64,000 nucleotides of DNA from Pelagibaculum spongiae (GTDB lineage: Bacteria > Pseudomonadota > Gammaproteobacteria > Enterobacterales > Pelagibaculaceae). Each line of letters starts with the position of its first letter. Within the stretch, counting starts at the first letter, position 1. The stretch spans positions 1-64,000 of the forward strand of contig NZ_QDDL01000012.1 of the NCBI RefSeq assembly GCF_003097315.1, given 5' to 3'. The notes under the pieces were generated by a model, which had not been told where the DNA came from, did no database searches, and saw nothing but the letters and a program-made list of their open reading frames with translations. A program made the position numbers and the translations under genes. This document shows, piece after piece, positions 36,544 to 45,169 of the stretch.

Positions 36544-37496
36544 TCTCAGTTGAAAGAATTATCCCCTTAGAGTTTTTAAGTAAAATTGGCACTGAATTAA
36601 TATTAAGCGGCGGTACACTTCGTGTCGCATCAGGACTGCCAAAAGCAGGCTCAATTGTTAAACACTTGCGCTTTCCAGAAAGCCAGCAGGCCACCACCCA
36701 AGTTCTTGAACAAATCAAAGCGGTAGCAATAAACAATCAGCAAGCTCTTGCTAAGGTTGGTGAAACCGTTGGACAAAGCCAGCATTTGCTCAACGGGATT
36801 CAGGCAATGCAGCAAGCGACAATGCTAATGCAAGGTGCAAATTTGGCAGTATCCGCAATTGGTTTTGCAATTGTGATTAACAAGCTAAATAAAATGCAAT
36901 CTCAGCTTCATAACATGAATGTAAAACTAGATCACTTACTAGCGAATACTGATGAGATTCAGCAATACCAGGCTCTGGTGCAAGAAACAAAATTTGAAGC
37001 CAATATGCAGACTCTTGCCGCGGCACTGCGCGTGAACGACTCCATTACAAGCATGAGTGCTATCAAAAGTTTGAGAGAATCTTATGTTTTATATAAACGC
37101 TTAACAGAGCGTCTGTTAGATGATGTACAAAGGACCTATCAGCAGCCAGCATTTTTTGAAACTTGTTTTAAAATCGCAATAACCTCGGGATTAGCAATTG
37201 CAAGCGCTTATTCCCAGCTCGGGCAACATGAAGAAAGTAGTATTGTCATTCAAGATATCATGCAGTGGCAGCAAGATGTTTCTGAGAAATTTATGGCTCC
37301 TGCGTATAACAAGCCTGTGTGGCTGGCACATTTACCCGAACAAGCCAAGCTAGCGGCTTCTCAAGTTGTTACGCTACAAAAAAGTGCTCCACAAATGCTA
37401 GAGTATTTGAAAGATCAATACGCACTTAAATGCGATAACTTCACCTCTGTTGAAGGATTGCTGGTCTTCGAAGCGGAGCCAGCTCTAACTAGTTAG
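36540..37496 (+). CDS. Unknown coiled-coil / membrane-associated protein
   Basis: The 318-residue protein overlaps the YaaW-like gene by ATGA. It has a glutamine-rich helical N-terminus (ATTQVLEQIKAVAINNQQAL), a hydrophobic segment at about 98-115 (LMQGANLAVSAIGFAIVINK), then a coiled coil (LNKMQSQLHNMNVKLDHLLA), and a helical C-terminal domain. I do not recognise a family. The pattern (amphipathic helix, one membrane-like helix, coiled coil, helical bundle) recalls membrane-acting effectors, but no motif supports this. It lies 140-180 bases upstream of zorA on the same strand and may belong to the same operon. Confidence 0.65.
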   Translation: MISVERIIPLEFLSKIGTELILSGGTLRVASGLPKAGSIVKHLRFPESQQATTQVLEQIKAVAINNQQALAKVGETVGQSQHLLNGIQAMQQATMLMQGANLAVSAIGFAIVINKLNKMQSQLHNMNVKLDHLLANTDEIQQYQALVQETKFEANMQTLAAALRVNDSITSMSAIKSLRESYVLYKRLTERLLDDVQRTYQQPAFFETCFKIAITSGLAIASAYSQLGQHEESSIVIQDIMQWQQDVSEKFMAPAYNKPVWLAHLPEQAKLAASQVVTLQKSAPQMLEYLKDQYALKCDNFTSVEGLLVFEAEPALTS

Positions 37497-37677
37497 CTTT
37501 CTTTCTGTAAATATCACATCTCAATAGGGTTGGAATTTTACTCAGTCCTCTTTGCCTTATAATTACAAATTACTTAATAGCATTGCAGGTGCTGAAAATT
37601 TGACTAAATTAATCTAAAATTCTTACTTTGATGCCATTGTGGCATATTTGTTTTTTTCATCAATATCGAGATACACA

Positions 37678-39339
37678 GTGTTATCACAACCCCTTGAAAA
37701 CATTATAAGTAACGTTGGTGCACCAAACCTGACGGACATTTTTTTAATTCTTATTATTATAGTTTTTGTTTTATCCATTGCTTGGAAGAAACAAGATAAA
37801 CATCATGCATTTACCCAGTACACACCAACTTTACTTACGTCACTAGGCATTCTCGGTACTTTTATGGGGATTGTTGCCGGTTTGCTGGAGTTTGATACTG
37901 CAAATATTGACAACAGTATTGGCCCTCTTTTGGAAGGTTTGAAAACGGCATTTATTACCAGCCTATCTGGCATGCTGTCATCTATTCTTTATAAAGGTCT
38001 GGTCGCCACTGGTTTTTTAACCAAGAAGGTAGTTGAAGGAACTTCGACTAATGTTGATGAAATAACGGCAAGCGACCTTTATGCGGTTATGATGCAGCAG
38101 GCTAAAGGGGTCGAGCAGCTACAAAAAACTATTGGTGATGATAGCGACTCCAGTCTAATAGGCCAGTTCAAGCTAATGCGTTCGGATGTCGCCGACCAGA
38201 ACAAGCAAAGTCAAAAGTACCTGAAAACTTCAACAGAATTACTGTCAAAAATTGAAGCCTCGATACAAAGCCAACAACAGAATTTCCAACAGTTTGAAGA
38301 TCGCTTGTGGATCAAGCTGCAAGATTTTGCCGATATGCTTTCCAAATCGGCTACAGAGCAAGTTGTTGAAGCTCTAAAAACTGTGATTCAGGATTTTAAC
38401 CAAAACCTCACGGAGCAATTTGGTGAAAACTTTAAGCAGCTTAATGCGGCAGTTATTGAGCTGGTAACCTGGCAAGAAAACTACAAACTGCAGCTAGCTG
38501 ATATGAGAAATCAATATAGTCATGGTGTTCAAGCAATTTCTCAAACAGAAATTTCAGTTGCCCACATAAGAGAACAGGCACAGGCCATCCCATTAGCGAT
38601 GGATCACCTTGGTAAAGTAATGGAAGTTAATCAACACCAGATTGAAGAGCTTTCTCGTCATTTGGGTGCATTCGAGCAAGTCAGAGACAAAGCCGTTGAA
38701 GCCGTGCCAGAAATTCGCAGCCAAATAGATAGTGCTATTGCAGGTGCCCGCTTGGCTAACGAGGAAATGGCCAAAGGTGTGCAAGACAGCACTGAAGCTT
38801 TAAAGCTGGTTGTAGTAGAAAGTGCTGAAAATTACAGGGACACCGTCGATCGAACACGTGGTGCTTTAGATGATGCGGCAACCACTACAGCAAACTCCAG
38901 TCAGGAGATAAAAGAGCAGTTTTCTATTGCTCTGGAAGATATTAACGCAACCATGCGAAACCTAGTTGCGGAGCTTCAGGATGGCGGAAAGCAACTGAAT
39001 GAAAGCTATAAAGAAAGCAGCAACCAACTCTCAAAAGAACTCAGTGATATTCAAAACCGTTTGGCAAATACCATCGAAGAGCAGGCCCACGAGCATAAAA
39101 AACAGGCTGATCGAGTTTTTGCCGGACTTGAAGGTAGCATCCAGCAGGCACTTTCTAACACTGGTGAATCGGTAGAGAAACAGGTCAAGATGATTGATCA
39201 AGCATTGGAGCATGAACTCGGACAAGTAATGCAGTCCATGGGTGGTGCACTAGCTAGCATTAGTGGTCAATTTACCAATGACTACAAAAAACTGGTTCGG
39301 CAAATGCATGACCTTGCTTTGGCATCCCAGGAGAAGTAA
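37678..39339 (+). CDS. zorA: ZorA-like motor protein (MotA/TolQ/ExbB family with long tail)
   Basis: The protein has about 553 residues from GTG 37678, which has CGAGA 7 bases upstream. A GTG at 37639 would add 13 residues but lacks a ribosome site. Transmembrane segments: FLILIIIVFVLSIAW, LLTSLGILGTFMGIVAGLL and LKTAFITSLSGMLSSILYKG. Together they form the MotA/TolQ/ExbB channel unit. About 370 residues of coiled coil follow, the ZorA tail that projects into the cytoplasm. Zorya ZorA-ZorB form a proton-driven inner-membrane motor that senses phage entry and signals to a cytoplasmic nuclease through the tail. The stop overlaps the zorB start by one base. Confidence 0.85.
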   Translation: MLSQPLENIISNVGAPNLTDIFLILIIIVFVLSIAWKKQDKHHAFTQYTPTLLTSLGILGTFMGIVAGLLEFDTANIDNSIGPLLEGLKTAFITSLSGMLSSILYKGLVATGFLTKKVVEGTSTNVDEITASDLYAVMMQQAKGVEQLQKTIGDDSDSSLIGQFKLMRSDVADQNKQSQKYLKTSTELLSKIEASIQSQQQNFQQFEDRLWIKLQDFADMLSKSATEQVVEALKTVIQDFNQNLTEQFGENFKQLNAAVIELVTWQENYKLQLADMRNQYSHGVQAISQTEISVAHIREQAQAIPLAMDHLGKVMEVNQHQIEELSRHLGAFEQVRDKAVEAVPEIRSQIDSAIAGARLANEEMAKGVQDSTEALKLVVVESAENYRDTVDRTRGALDDAATTTANSSQEIKEQFSIALEDINATMRNLVAELQDGGKQLNESYKESSNQLSKELSDIQNRLANTIEEQAHEHKKQADRVFAGLEGSIQQALSNTGESVEKQVKMIDQALEHELGQVMQSMGGALASISGQFTNDYKKLVRQMHDLALASQEK

Positions 39340-40043
39340 TGAACAAGTTGCTTCTAACCGGTGCTGACGAGCAAGAAGAAAATCACTGGCTATCTGTTTC
39401 AGATTTAATGGCCGGACTTATGATGGTTTTTTTGTTTATATCCATTGCACTAATGCGTAACGCATTTATTGAACGAGACAAAATCAAGCAGATCGCAATT
39501 GCCTACCAGGAAAATCAGGTTGCTATTTATGATGCACTTACAAGCGAATTCAAAGAGGACTTGTCCCAGTGGGATGCCGGCATCGATGAAAATACGCTGA
39601 CATTTACCTTTAATGCCCCTGAGGTGTTATTCGAAACAGGACAAATTGATTTAAGCCCGACTTATCAGGCATTGCTGGATGAATTCTTTCCACGCTATAT
39701 GGAAGTACTTAAACCTTTCCAAAGCTCTATCAATGAGGTTCGCATTGAAGGCCATACCAGTAGTGACTGGAATATTGGCTCCAGCGAAGAAGAGGCATAT
39801 TTCAAAAATATGAAGTTGTCCCAGGGAAGAACCCGTGCGGTCTTGGATTATGTTTACCGCCTTCCTTCCAGTGCTCCTTTCCGTCAATGGATAAAATTCC
39901 ACTTAGCGGCTGTTGGCTTGTCATCGTCGAAACCTGTTCTTAGTTTACAGGGAAATGAAGACAAGGTTCGCTCGCGTAGAGTCAGTTTTCGTGTGATTAC
40001 CAACTCGGATATTCAAATCAAACGCATTCTGGAAGAAGCCTGA
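39339..40043 (+). CDS. zorB: ZorB-like stator protein (OmpA-type peptidoglycan-binding domain)
   Basis: The product has 234 residues. An N-terminal signal-anchor helix with the ion-binding aspartate reads WLSVSDLMAGLMMVFLFISI (residues about 18-37), as in MotB and ZorB. A periplasmic linker is followed by an OmpA/MotB-like domain (TFNAPEVLFETGQIDLSPTY, then NEVRIEGHTSS, LSQGRTRAVLDYV and SRRVSFRVI). This domain should anchor the motor to peptidoglycan. Its ATG shares a base with the zorA stop, and its TGA overlaps the next ATG (TGATG), so the three genes are translationally coupled. Confidence 0.88.
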   Translation: MNKLLLTGADEQEENHWLSVSDLMAGLMMVFLFISIALMRNAFIERDKIKQIAIAYQENQVAIYDALTSEFKEDLSQWDAGIDENTLTFTFNAPEVLFETGQIDLSPTYQALLDEFFPRYMEVLKPFQSSINEVRIEGHTSSDWNIGSSEEEAYFKNMKLSQGRTRAVLDYVYRLPSSAPFRQWIKFHLAAVGLSSSKPVLSLQGNEDKVRSRRVSFRVITNSDIQIKRILEEA

Positions 40044-41155
40044 TGAAGCTGAACGTAAGCTTGGATGCTCTTTGGTCTAATGTTCATCGAATGGGTGCAA
40101 AGACAGTTTCAGTAGATATGGATATCTCTCATGACAATGGGATTGATATTGATGCTGAGCTAAGCAGTGGTATTGAAATTGATATCAAAGATCTTGATAT
40201 TACCCTAGCAGGTGTACTGAGTGTTAAAGGGCGCCAAGTACTGCTTTTTATTTCAGATCATGGGCATCGTGTTGCTAGTATTCTCGCTGACTCGGCTAAA
40301 GGGAACAGATTCCATATTGCTGATTGCAGTACTTTGCAGGAGATGCGTCGAGGGAATCGCTTTGAACGCTATCATGTCACCAATAACTTGAGTGGTGAGT
40401 TTGAGGTTTTTGGAACCGATCAGTTCAAAGGAAAAATGGAAGGAAAAGCAAAGCTCAATGTATGTAAGAATTGCCTGAACCAGCTTAATTACAAGCGATC
40501 AGCTAACCTTGCAGTACCAGAAAGAAATCGCCTTGTGCAAGAATTTGATGTCGGCGAGTTCTTCTCCTGTTACAGCTCATTGTTCAAGTTTATGCCCAAG
40601 CAGGCTCAGCAGGCCGAAAAAGGTTACAGTGAAGACTGGAAAGAAATCTCTGCTGAAGTCCGTAGATCTGCAAGTTATGTATGCGAAAGCTGTAATTTGA
40701 ACCTCTCGCAGCACAAACGGTTGCTACATGTTCATCATAAAGATGGTGTCAAGCACAACAATTCCCGCAGCAACTTAGCTGTTCTCTGTATTGATTGCCA
40801 TCGTAAAGAGCCGCACCATCAGCATATGTTTATTAAACATCATGATACACAGCTGATCAACCAATTACGGCGAGAACAAAGCGTCATCAGAGAAAACCCC
40901 AATGATTGGAGCAAAACTTATGAATTTGCCGACCCTGCGGTTCATGGAATTTTGAATCATGCGCAAAAGCGAAATATTGCACCTCCAGAAATTGGTTATC
41001 CAGTCCAAGATAATAATGGTGAGATCATTGCAGAGTTAGAGTTGGCTTGGCCTGAGGTAAAATTTGGAGTCTTTATCGAAGAGCCCAAGAAAAAATCTGA
41101 CTGGAATATGCTGAACATGCAGCAAGCAATGCAGCACTTTAGCCAAAAACGTTAA
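40043..41155 (+). CDS. zorE: HNH endonuclease, ZorE-like (Zorya type II effector)
   Basis: The product has 370 residues. The HNH zinc-finger nuclease at about 205-265 reads ASYVCESCNLNLSQHKRLLH-VHHKDGVKHNNSRSNLAVLC-IDCH, with the CxxC...H-H-x14-N-x8-H order. A CxxC pair at about 140 (NVCKNCL) may bind another metal. Its position right after zorAB is that of ZorE in type II Zorya, the nuclease released or activated by the motor. Unusually, the last 60 residues contain PEIGYPVQDNNGEIIAELEL-AWPEVKF. This is closely similar to the last 70 residues of the giant helicase at 24729-31229. That module is not part of HNH domains. Confidence 0.82.
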   Translation: MKLNVSLDALWSNVHRMGAKTVSVDMDISHDNGIDIDAELSSGIEIDIKDLDITLAGVLSVKGRQVLLFISDHGHRVASILADSAKGNRFHIADCSTLQEMRRGNRFERYHVTNNLSGEFEVFGTDQFKGKMEGKAKLNVCKNCLNQLNYKRSANLAVPERNRLVQEFDVGEFFSCYSSLFKFMPKQAQQAEKGYSEDWKEISAEVRRSASYVCESCNLNLSQHKRLLHVHHKDGVKHNNSRSNLAVLCIDCHRKEPHHQHMFIKHHDTQLINQLRREQSVIRENPNDWSKTYEFADPAVHGILNHAQKRNIAPPEIGYPVQDNNGEIIAELELAWPEVKFGVFIEEPKKKSDWNMLNMQQAMQHFSQKR

Positions 41156-41510
41156 ATTATTCGCTAAGTAAATCACTACTGTGATCAAATTGATGGTAGG
41201 CCGCATATAGTAATCACTCTGCAGCCAGCCGTGATAACCAGCCAGTAATTCGCGCACCACTTTGCTTGACCGTGATGGATCATAATGAAACAGAATCAGT
41301 TTTTTCTTTTAATCTGGCGGATCAAGATAACTAACCAATACTCACATATAGGATTTTTACTGGGCAGTTCGCCCTATAATTGCTGATGGTGTTCTGCGCT
41401 GCCTCGAGTGCCTGTGCTTACCCAGCTAAAGTAGCTGGGTAAGCACAGGCACTCGACAATCATGAAGTACTTCGTTAATGAGCGTTATTTCAATCGAAAT
41501 ATGACGTTAC
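41156..41510. other. 355-base gap after the Zorya-like operon
   Basis: Contains the perfect 25-bp inverted repeat at 41404-41456 and no gene. Confidence 0.5.
41404..41456. repeat. Perfect 25-bp inverted repeat with 3-base loop
   Basis: Arms 41404-41428 and 41432-41456 are exact reverse complements, beginning TCGAGTGCCTGTGCTTACCC and ending at a loop AAG. A stem this long and perfect is beyond ordinary terminators and lacks a T-tract. It lies between convergent genes (ZorE-like and the small paralog), so bidirectional termination, a fold-back element scar, or a palindrome made by recombination are all possible. Confidence 0.85.
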
Positions 41511-41828
41511 TCATGCAATTCTTTCGACGTTCTCCAACCCAGCTTTTTCGTACAACATTTTTGCCTGATCGTCATTTCCAAAAAAATCAAAGATTTCAGA
41601 TTGATCATTACAACTAGTTGCAGTGAAAGAACGCTTATAGTCTTCATGGGCCAGTTCTTCAATTTTTTCACAGATATAACTACCACTTTGATTAATATAT
41701 AAATTAAGCCAAGTATGAGGGCTGTAATCTGAATATTTTGGACATTCTCTAGCTGCTACACTAGCCAACAACTCCCCTGTAAATTTAATATCCTTATCAT
41801 TATCACGCTTGACTGTAATCACTATCAT
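41511..41828 (-). CDS. Small conserved protein (paralog of 10961-11294)
   Basis: The protein has 105 residues from ATG 41828, which has AGGAG 7-8 bases upstream; a longer frame to 41900 lacks this site. The N-terminus IVITVKRDNDKDIKFTGELL-ASV and the end DQSEIFDFFGNDDQAKMLYE-KAGLENVERI align with the gene at 10961-11294. Cysteine- and aromatic-rich middle parts differ. I do not know the family. The two copies share their ribosome sites and N-termini, suggesting a recent duplication or a family common on these plasmids. Possible roles (immunity-like, TA-associated) cannot be supported. Confidence 0.65.
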   Translation of the reverse strand: MIVITVKRDNDKDIKFTGELLASVAARECPKYSDYSPHTWLNLYINQSGSYICEKIEELAHEDYKRSFTATSCNDQSEIFDFFGNDDQAKMLYEKAGLENVERIA

Positions 41829-42150
41829 TCCCAACTCCTGAAAAATTAAAATAAAGCACATTGATATTCTTTCTCTATTTCCTCTAGTTTTACCAGCCAC
41901 AGAAATAAAAACAAGTTCTTTTTAAACTAAATTAAATTTTATTTAAATCAGCAAGTTAATGTGAAAAATTGAGCGTATTTTTCAGTAGTTAATTATGCAA
42001 ACAGGTTGAATCCCTTAAAAGTTTTAATTTCAAGGATGAATTGTGCAACACGAAAATATATATTTATTTAAATAACTCTAATGACATTAGATTTAAGCTT
42101 CTGTTTTTATGGTGATAGTTGTTTATTTTCAGTTGGTGTACAAGGCGAAA

Positions 42151-42322
42151 TTGGCCAGCAGATAAACATTGCTCGGGGCGGGCAGAGGTCTGCCCGGTAA
42201 ATTAAACCCACCAATGTTGGCCAGCAGATAAGCATTGCTCGGGGCGGGCAGAGGTCTGCCCGGTAAATTAAACCCACCAATGTTGGCCAGCAGATAAACA
42301 TTGCTCGAGGCAGGCAGAGGTC
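42151..42322. repeat. 66-bp tandem repeat, about 2.6 copies
   Basis: Copies start at 42151, 42217 and 42283 with TTGGCCAGCAGATAARCATT. Each of the first two holds the hairpin GGGCAGA-GG-TCTGCCC. They differ by only one base, pointing to recent duplication. Sixty-six is a multiple of three, so minus-strand frames stay open, but the translated text has no protein character. Confidence 0.8.
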
Positions 42323-42713
42323 GGGATTTGAAGTCCAACGGAACGGAATTGTAAACTAAAGCCAAAAAAACAGCTTAAATTCAATGGCTTGAAATGGTGG
42401 TGTTTTTGTCATTCAGTGATTTAGCATACTTAATTACTGACCATTTGAGGTATACCCCAATCTGACACCAGGCTTTATCTGTAAAAGGTGTCAGATTAGA
42501 CTGCTTTTCTTATTTATCTGACAGTTTAAGCTACTGACTGCTAAAAAACGAAATAGAGGCTTCGCGGCAAAAGCACCTTTAATCTCTTTGGGTCTAATTC
42601 CCCGCCGCTTGCGGCGTATAAATTAAACTTGTAATCGAAATACCCCGCTCCGGAGGAGGCGAGCCACAGGCGAGAGGGCTTGCCCCGGGGATTTTTATTT
42701 TAACTGAAAGAAG

Positions 42714-42764
42714 GCAACTTTTAGATCTTAGCGTATGTTTTGACTCCGTTGGGCTTCAAACTCC
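42714..42764 (-). repeat. Dispersed ~60-bp repeat, copy B
   Basis: On the minus strand it reads GGAGTTTGAAGCCCAACGGA, then GTCAAAACATACGCTAAGAT and CTAAAAGTT. It is close to copies A, C and D and lies between the 66-bp tandem repeat and the AbiE pair. Confidence 0.7.
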
Positions 42765-42810
42765 ATCACCAGCCACCGGCGGTGGGAAATGGGTGTATTT
42801 CCAAATTTTT

Positions 42811-42862
42811 CACAAACTTAGCCTTAAATCAGCGTAGATTTACCCACAAACTTAGCTTTAAA
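42811..42862 (+). repeat. Two iteron-like 18-bp direct repeats
   Basis: CACAAACTTAGCCTTAAA (42811-42828) and CACAAACTTAGCTTTAAA (42845-42862), 34 bases apart, differ by one base. They resemble the CCTCAAACTAAGCTT variant of iteron cluster 2. They could be operators for abiE or a remnant of a third iteron site. Confidence 0.45.
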
Positions 42863-42948
42863 GGGATGACAGTTCCCTCAAACTATTGAACATACTCACC
42901 AACAGACTTACAATTTCTTACAGTATTCGTTATAAATTGTTGACCTGG

Positions 42949-43473
42949 ATGACCAAAACAGAACGCTTATTGTTGGCCATCTCTCAATCTGTTCAGGCTG
43001 GGGGCGGCGTTTATAGCAACCAGGAATTGGCATTTTTAATCGGGCAGCCTTATTCTGCTGCATTCACCAAATTCCTTGCTGACTGTGTTAAAAAAGGCGT
43101 ATTACTGCGTGTAGCTCAAGGCATTTATCAAAGTGCGCTTACTCCACCAGACCCCGCAACCGCTATCTATCAAACTTTAAAAAAGCTGCGGCGCGGCGTG
43201 TTAAATTACATCAGTTTAGAAAGCCAGCTGAGTTATGCTGGTGAAATTTCCCAAGTGCCATTTGATCAAATAACGGTGATAACCAAAGGCCGTAGCGGAA
43301 CTTTTCAGACATTTTATGGGGCGATTGAATTTACTCATACCAGGAAGGCTCTCGATCAAATTAGCACTGAGCTGTATTTCGATCCGGATATCAATATGTA
43401 TAGAGCAAGTGTCGAGCAAGCGGTGGCTGATTTAAAAGCATGTAACAGAAATTTGCATCTGCTGGAGAAATAA
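42949..43473 (+). CDS. abiEi: AbiEi-type antitoxin (type IV TA)
   Basis: The protein has about 174 residues from ATG 42949 (MTKTERLLLAISQ); a TTG at 42886 gives an unlikely extension. A winged-helix N-terminus (GVYSNQELAFLIGQPYSAAF, then GVLLRVAQGIYQS) is followed by the AbiEi C-terminal domain (NYISLESQLSYAGEIS, ITVITKGRSGTFQTFYGAIE). AbiEi represses its own promoter and neutralises AbiEii without direct binding. The toxin gene starts 1 base after its stop. The two 18-bp repeats at 42811-42862 lie in the promoter region and could be its operator. Confidence 0.85.
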   Translation: MTKTERLLLAISQSVQAGGGVYSNQELAFLIGQPYSAAFTKFLADCVKKGVLLRVAQGIYQSALTPPDPATAIYQTLKKLRRGVLNYISLESQLSYAGEISQVPFDQITVITKGRSGTFQTFYGAIEFTHTRKALDQISTELYFDPDINMYRASVEQAVADLKACNRNLHLLEK

Positions 43474-43474
43474 A

Positions 43475-44365
43475 ATGCTAGAGCAGCATATAAATCGAAT
43501 TATTCAATCCAACCCGCAATACGCAGGTCTGCAGCAAGCTATTGAGAAAGAAATACTTCACCATGATATTTTTGATGTACTGATCCAGCAAGGAGTGATG
43601 CAGTCATTAACATTTATTGGCGGCACATCGCTTCGCTTATGCTACAACAGCGTCAGGCTCTCAGAGGACCTAGATTTCACGGCAGGTAGCAGCTTTAAAC
43701 CATCAGATTTAAATGGTCTGGATTTACAGCTACAGCAGTATATTGAAAGAAAATATGAAACAGAAGTGACTGTGAAATGTCCGCCAGAAAAAAAGCAAGG
43801 AGATACAGCTACCTGGAAAATCAGTATGGCGCGCAAAGCTAATCGCCCAGATATACCGAAATTAAATATTCATTTGGATATCTGTGCCTTACCATCTTTG
43901 ACAACTGAAAAAAAACCGTTAATCAATCATTACAATATTGTTGCACCAACAAGTGGAATATTAATTCCTGTTCAATCCCTTGCAGAGATCATGACAGATA
44001 AGTTTATTGCTTTGGCATATCGAGCAAAACGTATCGTCCCCCGAGATATTTGGGATCTTACTTGGATCAGTCAACGTGGTACGCCAGTATCCATGCGATT
44101 ACTTGAACAAAAACTTGAACTACGCGGTAAGTCGAAAGCCGATTTTGACCATGCAATGTCAGATAAGCTGCTGAAGTTACAAAATGAAGACCAAGTTAAA
44201 AGATCTTTTTGCAATGAACTCAGTCGATTTGTTCCATCTCATATCAAACATCGCACTCTGGATGATCAGGACTATTGGGGCTACGTGCAGTCAGAAGTCA
44301 CTTCTTTAGTTGAATCATTGTTGCAAAATGCATCAGACAACCCATTTGATATGGGGGCTAAATAA
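43475..44365 (+). CDS. abiEii: AbiEii-type nucleotidyltransferase toxin
   Basis: The 296-residue nucleotidyltransferase-fold protein has the signature FIGGTSLRLCYNSVRLSEDL-DF (GS-like loop, then DxD), followed by KLNIHLDICALPS (third acidic residue) and the helical end MTDKFIALAYRAKRIVPRDI-WDL. AbiEii/MenT-type toxins transfer nucleotides to RNA such as tRNA and block growth, giving abortive infection. It is paired with the AbiEi gene directly upstream. It ends 12 bases before a convergent HipB-like gene. Confidence 0.88.
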   Translation: MLEQHINRIIQSNPQYAGLQQAIEKEILHHDIFDVLIQQGVMQSLTFIGGTSLRLCYNSVRLSEDLDFTAGSSFKPSDLNGLDLQLQQYIERKYETEVTVKCPPEKKQGDTATWKISMARKANRPDIPKLNIHLDICALPSLTTEKKPLINHYNIVAPTSGILIPVQSLAEIMTDKFIALAYRAKRIVPRDIWDLTWISQRGTPVSMRLLEQKLELRGKSKADFDHAMSDKLLKLQNEDQVKRSFCNELSRFVPSHIKHRTLDDQDYWGYVQSEVTSLVESLLQNASDNPFDMGAK

Positions 44366-44377
44366 CCGGATAGTAAT

Positions 44378-44710
44378 TTACCAATCCAGATCTGGCTCTT
44401 GGTCCGGCTGACGAAGTCCGGAAGCGCGCTGACGCTGCTTGCCACGGAGTTTTAACATTTGAATCGGTGAAATTCCTGGCTCTGGTAAAAAGCATTCCAG
44501 CTGATCAATTAATTGCAAGCTATGCATGATTGAAACAAAAGCCTTCAGTGAAGCCTGGCCCTTTTCAGCATTCATTACAGTTTTACGAGACAAACCGCAA
44601 TGCGAGGCTACTTCGGCTTGTGAAGCATTTTTATTTAACCGGGCTTGCTTCAAGCGACAGCCCAACTCTGCCGTGATTTCATCAATGCTCGATAAGCGAT
44701 CCAACTTCAT
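44378..44710 (-). CDS. HipB-like XRE-family regulator (no HipA next to it)
   Basis: The protein has about 110 residues from ATG 44710, with GAGAGGA 6-7 bases upstream; an earlier ATG at 44731 lies before that site. The Cro/cI HTH reads LGCRLKQARLNKNASQAEVA, then SHCGLSRKTVMNAEKGQASL. The tail PGISPIQMLKLRGKQRQRAS is typical of HipB-type antitoxins that precede a HipA kinase. Downstream of it there is only the convergent abiEii, so the kinase has been lost or never followed. It may act as a stand-alone repressor. Confidence 0.8.
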   Translation of the reverse strand: MKLDRLSSIDEITAELGCRLKQARLNKNASQAEVASHCGLSRKTVMNAEKGQASLKAFVSIMHSLQLIDQLECFLPEPGISPIQMLKLRGKQRQRASGLRQPDQEPDLDW

Positions 44711-45169
44711 GATAGTCCTCTCACTCAACACATATAGTTAGTGCACATGTAGTGGCCAACAATTAAATCACTACACTTCTTAAGGTCCCTATTGAGTTAC
44801 ATTAACACTATTTTAGAAGTTAAAGTGCCTAGGAAAGAACTTTAACGTAACTGCTGTTCAGGAATGATCTCGTTCATCCTCGATTGGTGGTTAGGCATTC
44901 AGAATGGAGTGTTCTCGCAGCGGCTTCTGTGTAAACACTGATTAGCAAGGAATTATGATCTGTAGGCTGGCGCTCTGAGTATTTTATCGATAGTTGAAAG
45001 ATGACACAGAGGCTAACTTTTCATTATGGCAAAACCTGATGCCAGCCCCAACTACATTCGCATATGCATGTAAGCTTTGGACTGATGGTTCAAAAACAAA
45101 ACATAAATGATCGTTATACAATTGTACTTGTTGCTGATATTTACAGGGGCTACTTATTTATTTGTACTG
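44711..45169. other. 459 bases without a gene
   Basis: Spacer between the HipB-like gene and the end of kfrA. GTGCACATGTAGTG near 44742-44755 could be an operator for the HipB-like protein; nothing else is seen. Confidence 0.35.

Larger units (their letters stand above)
41829..42948. other. 1.1-kb repeat-rich gap before the AbiE genes
   Basis: No gene is supported. It holds the 66-bp tandem repeat (42151-42322), a GC-rich inverted-repeat stretch (about 42598-42695, ending CGGGGATTTTT and possibly a terminator), dispersed-repeat copy B and two iteron-like repeats just before abiEi. Confidence 0.55.

Noticed and set aside
36540-37496. Calling this protein ZorC or ZorD
   Set aside because: It lacks any helicase motif (ZorD) and the expected ZorC features as I know them, and it lies before zorA and not after zorB.
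42107-42365. Minus-strand frames across the 66-bp repeat
   Set aside because: Open only because 66 is a multiple of three; the repeated text contains a palindrome and no protein-like pattern.
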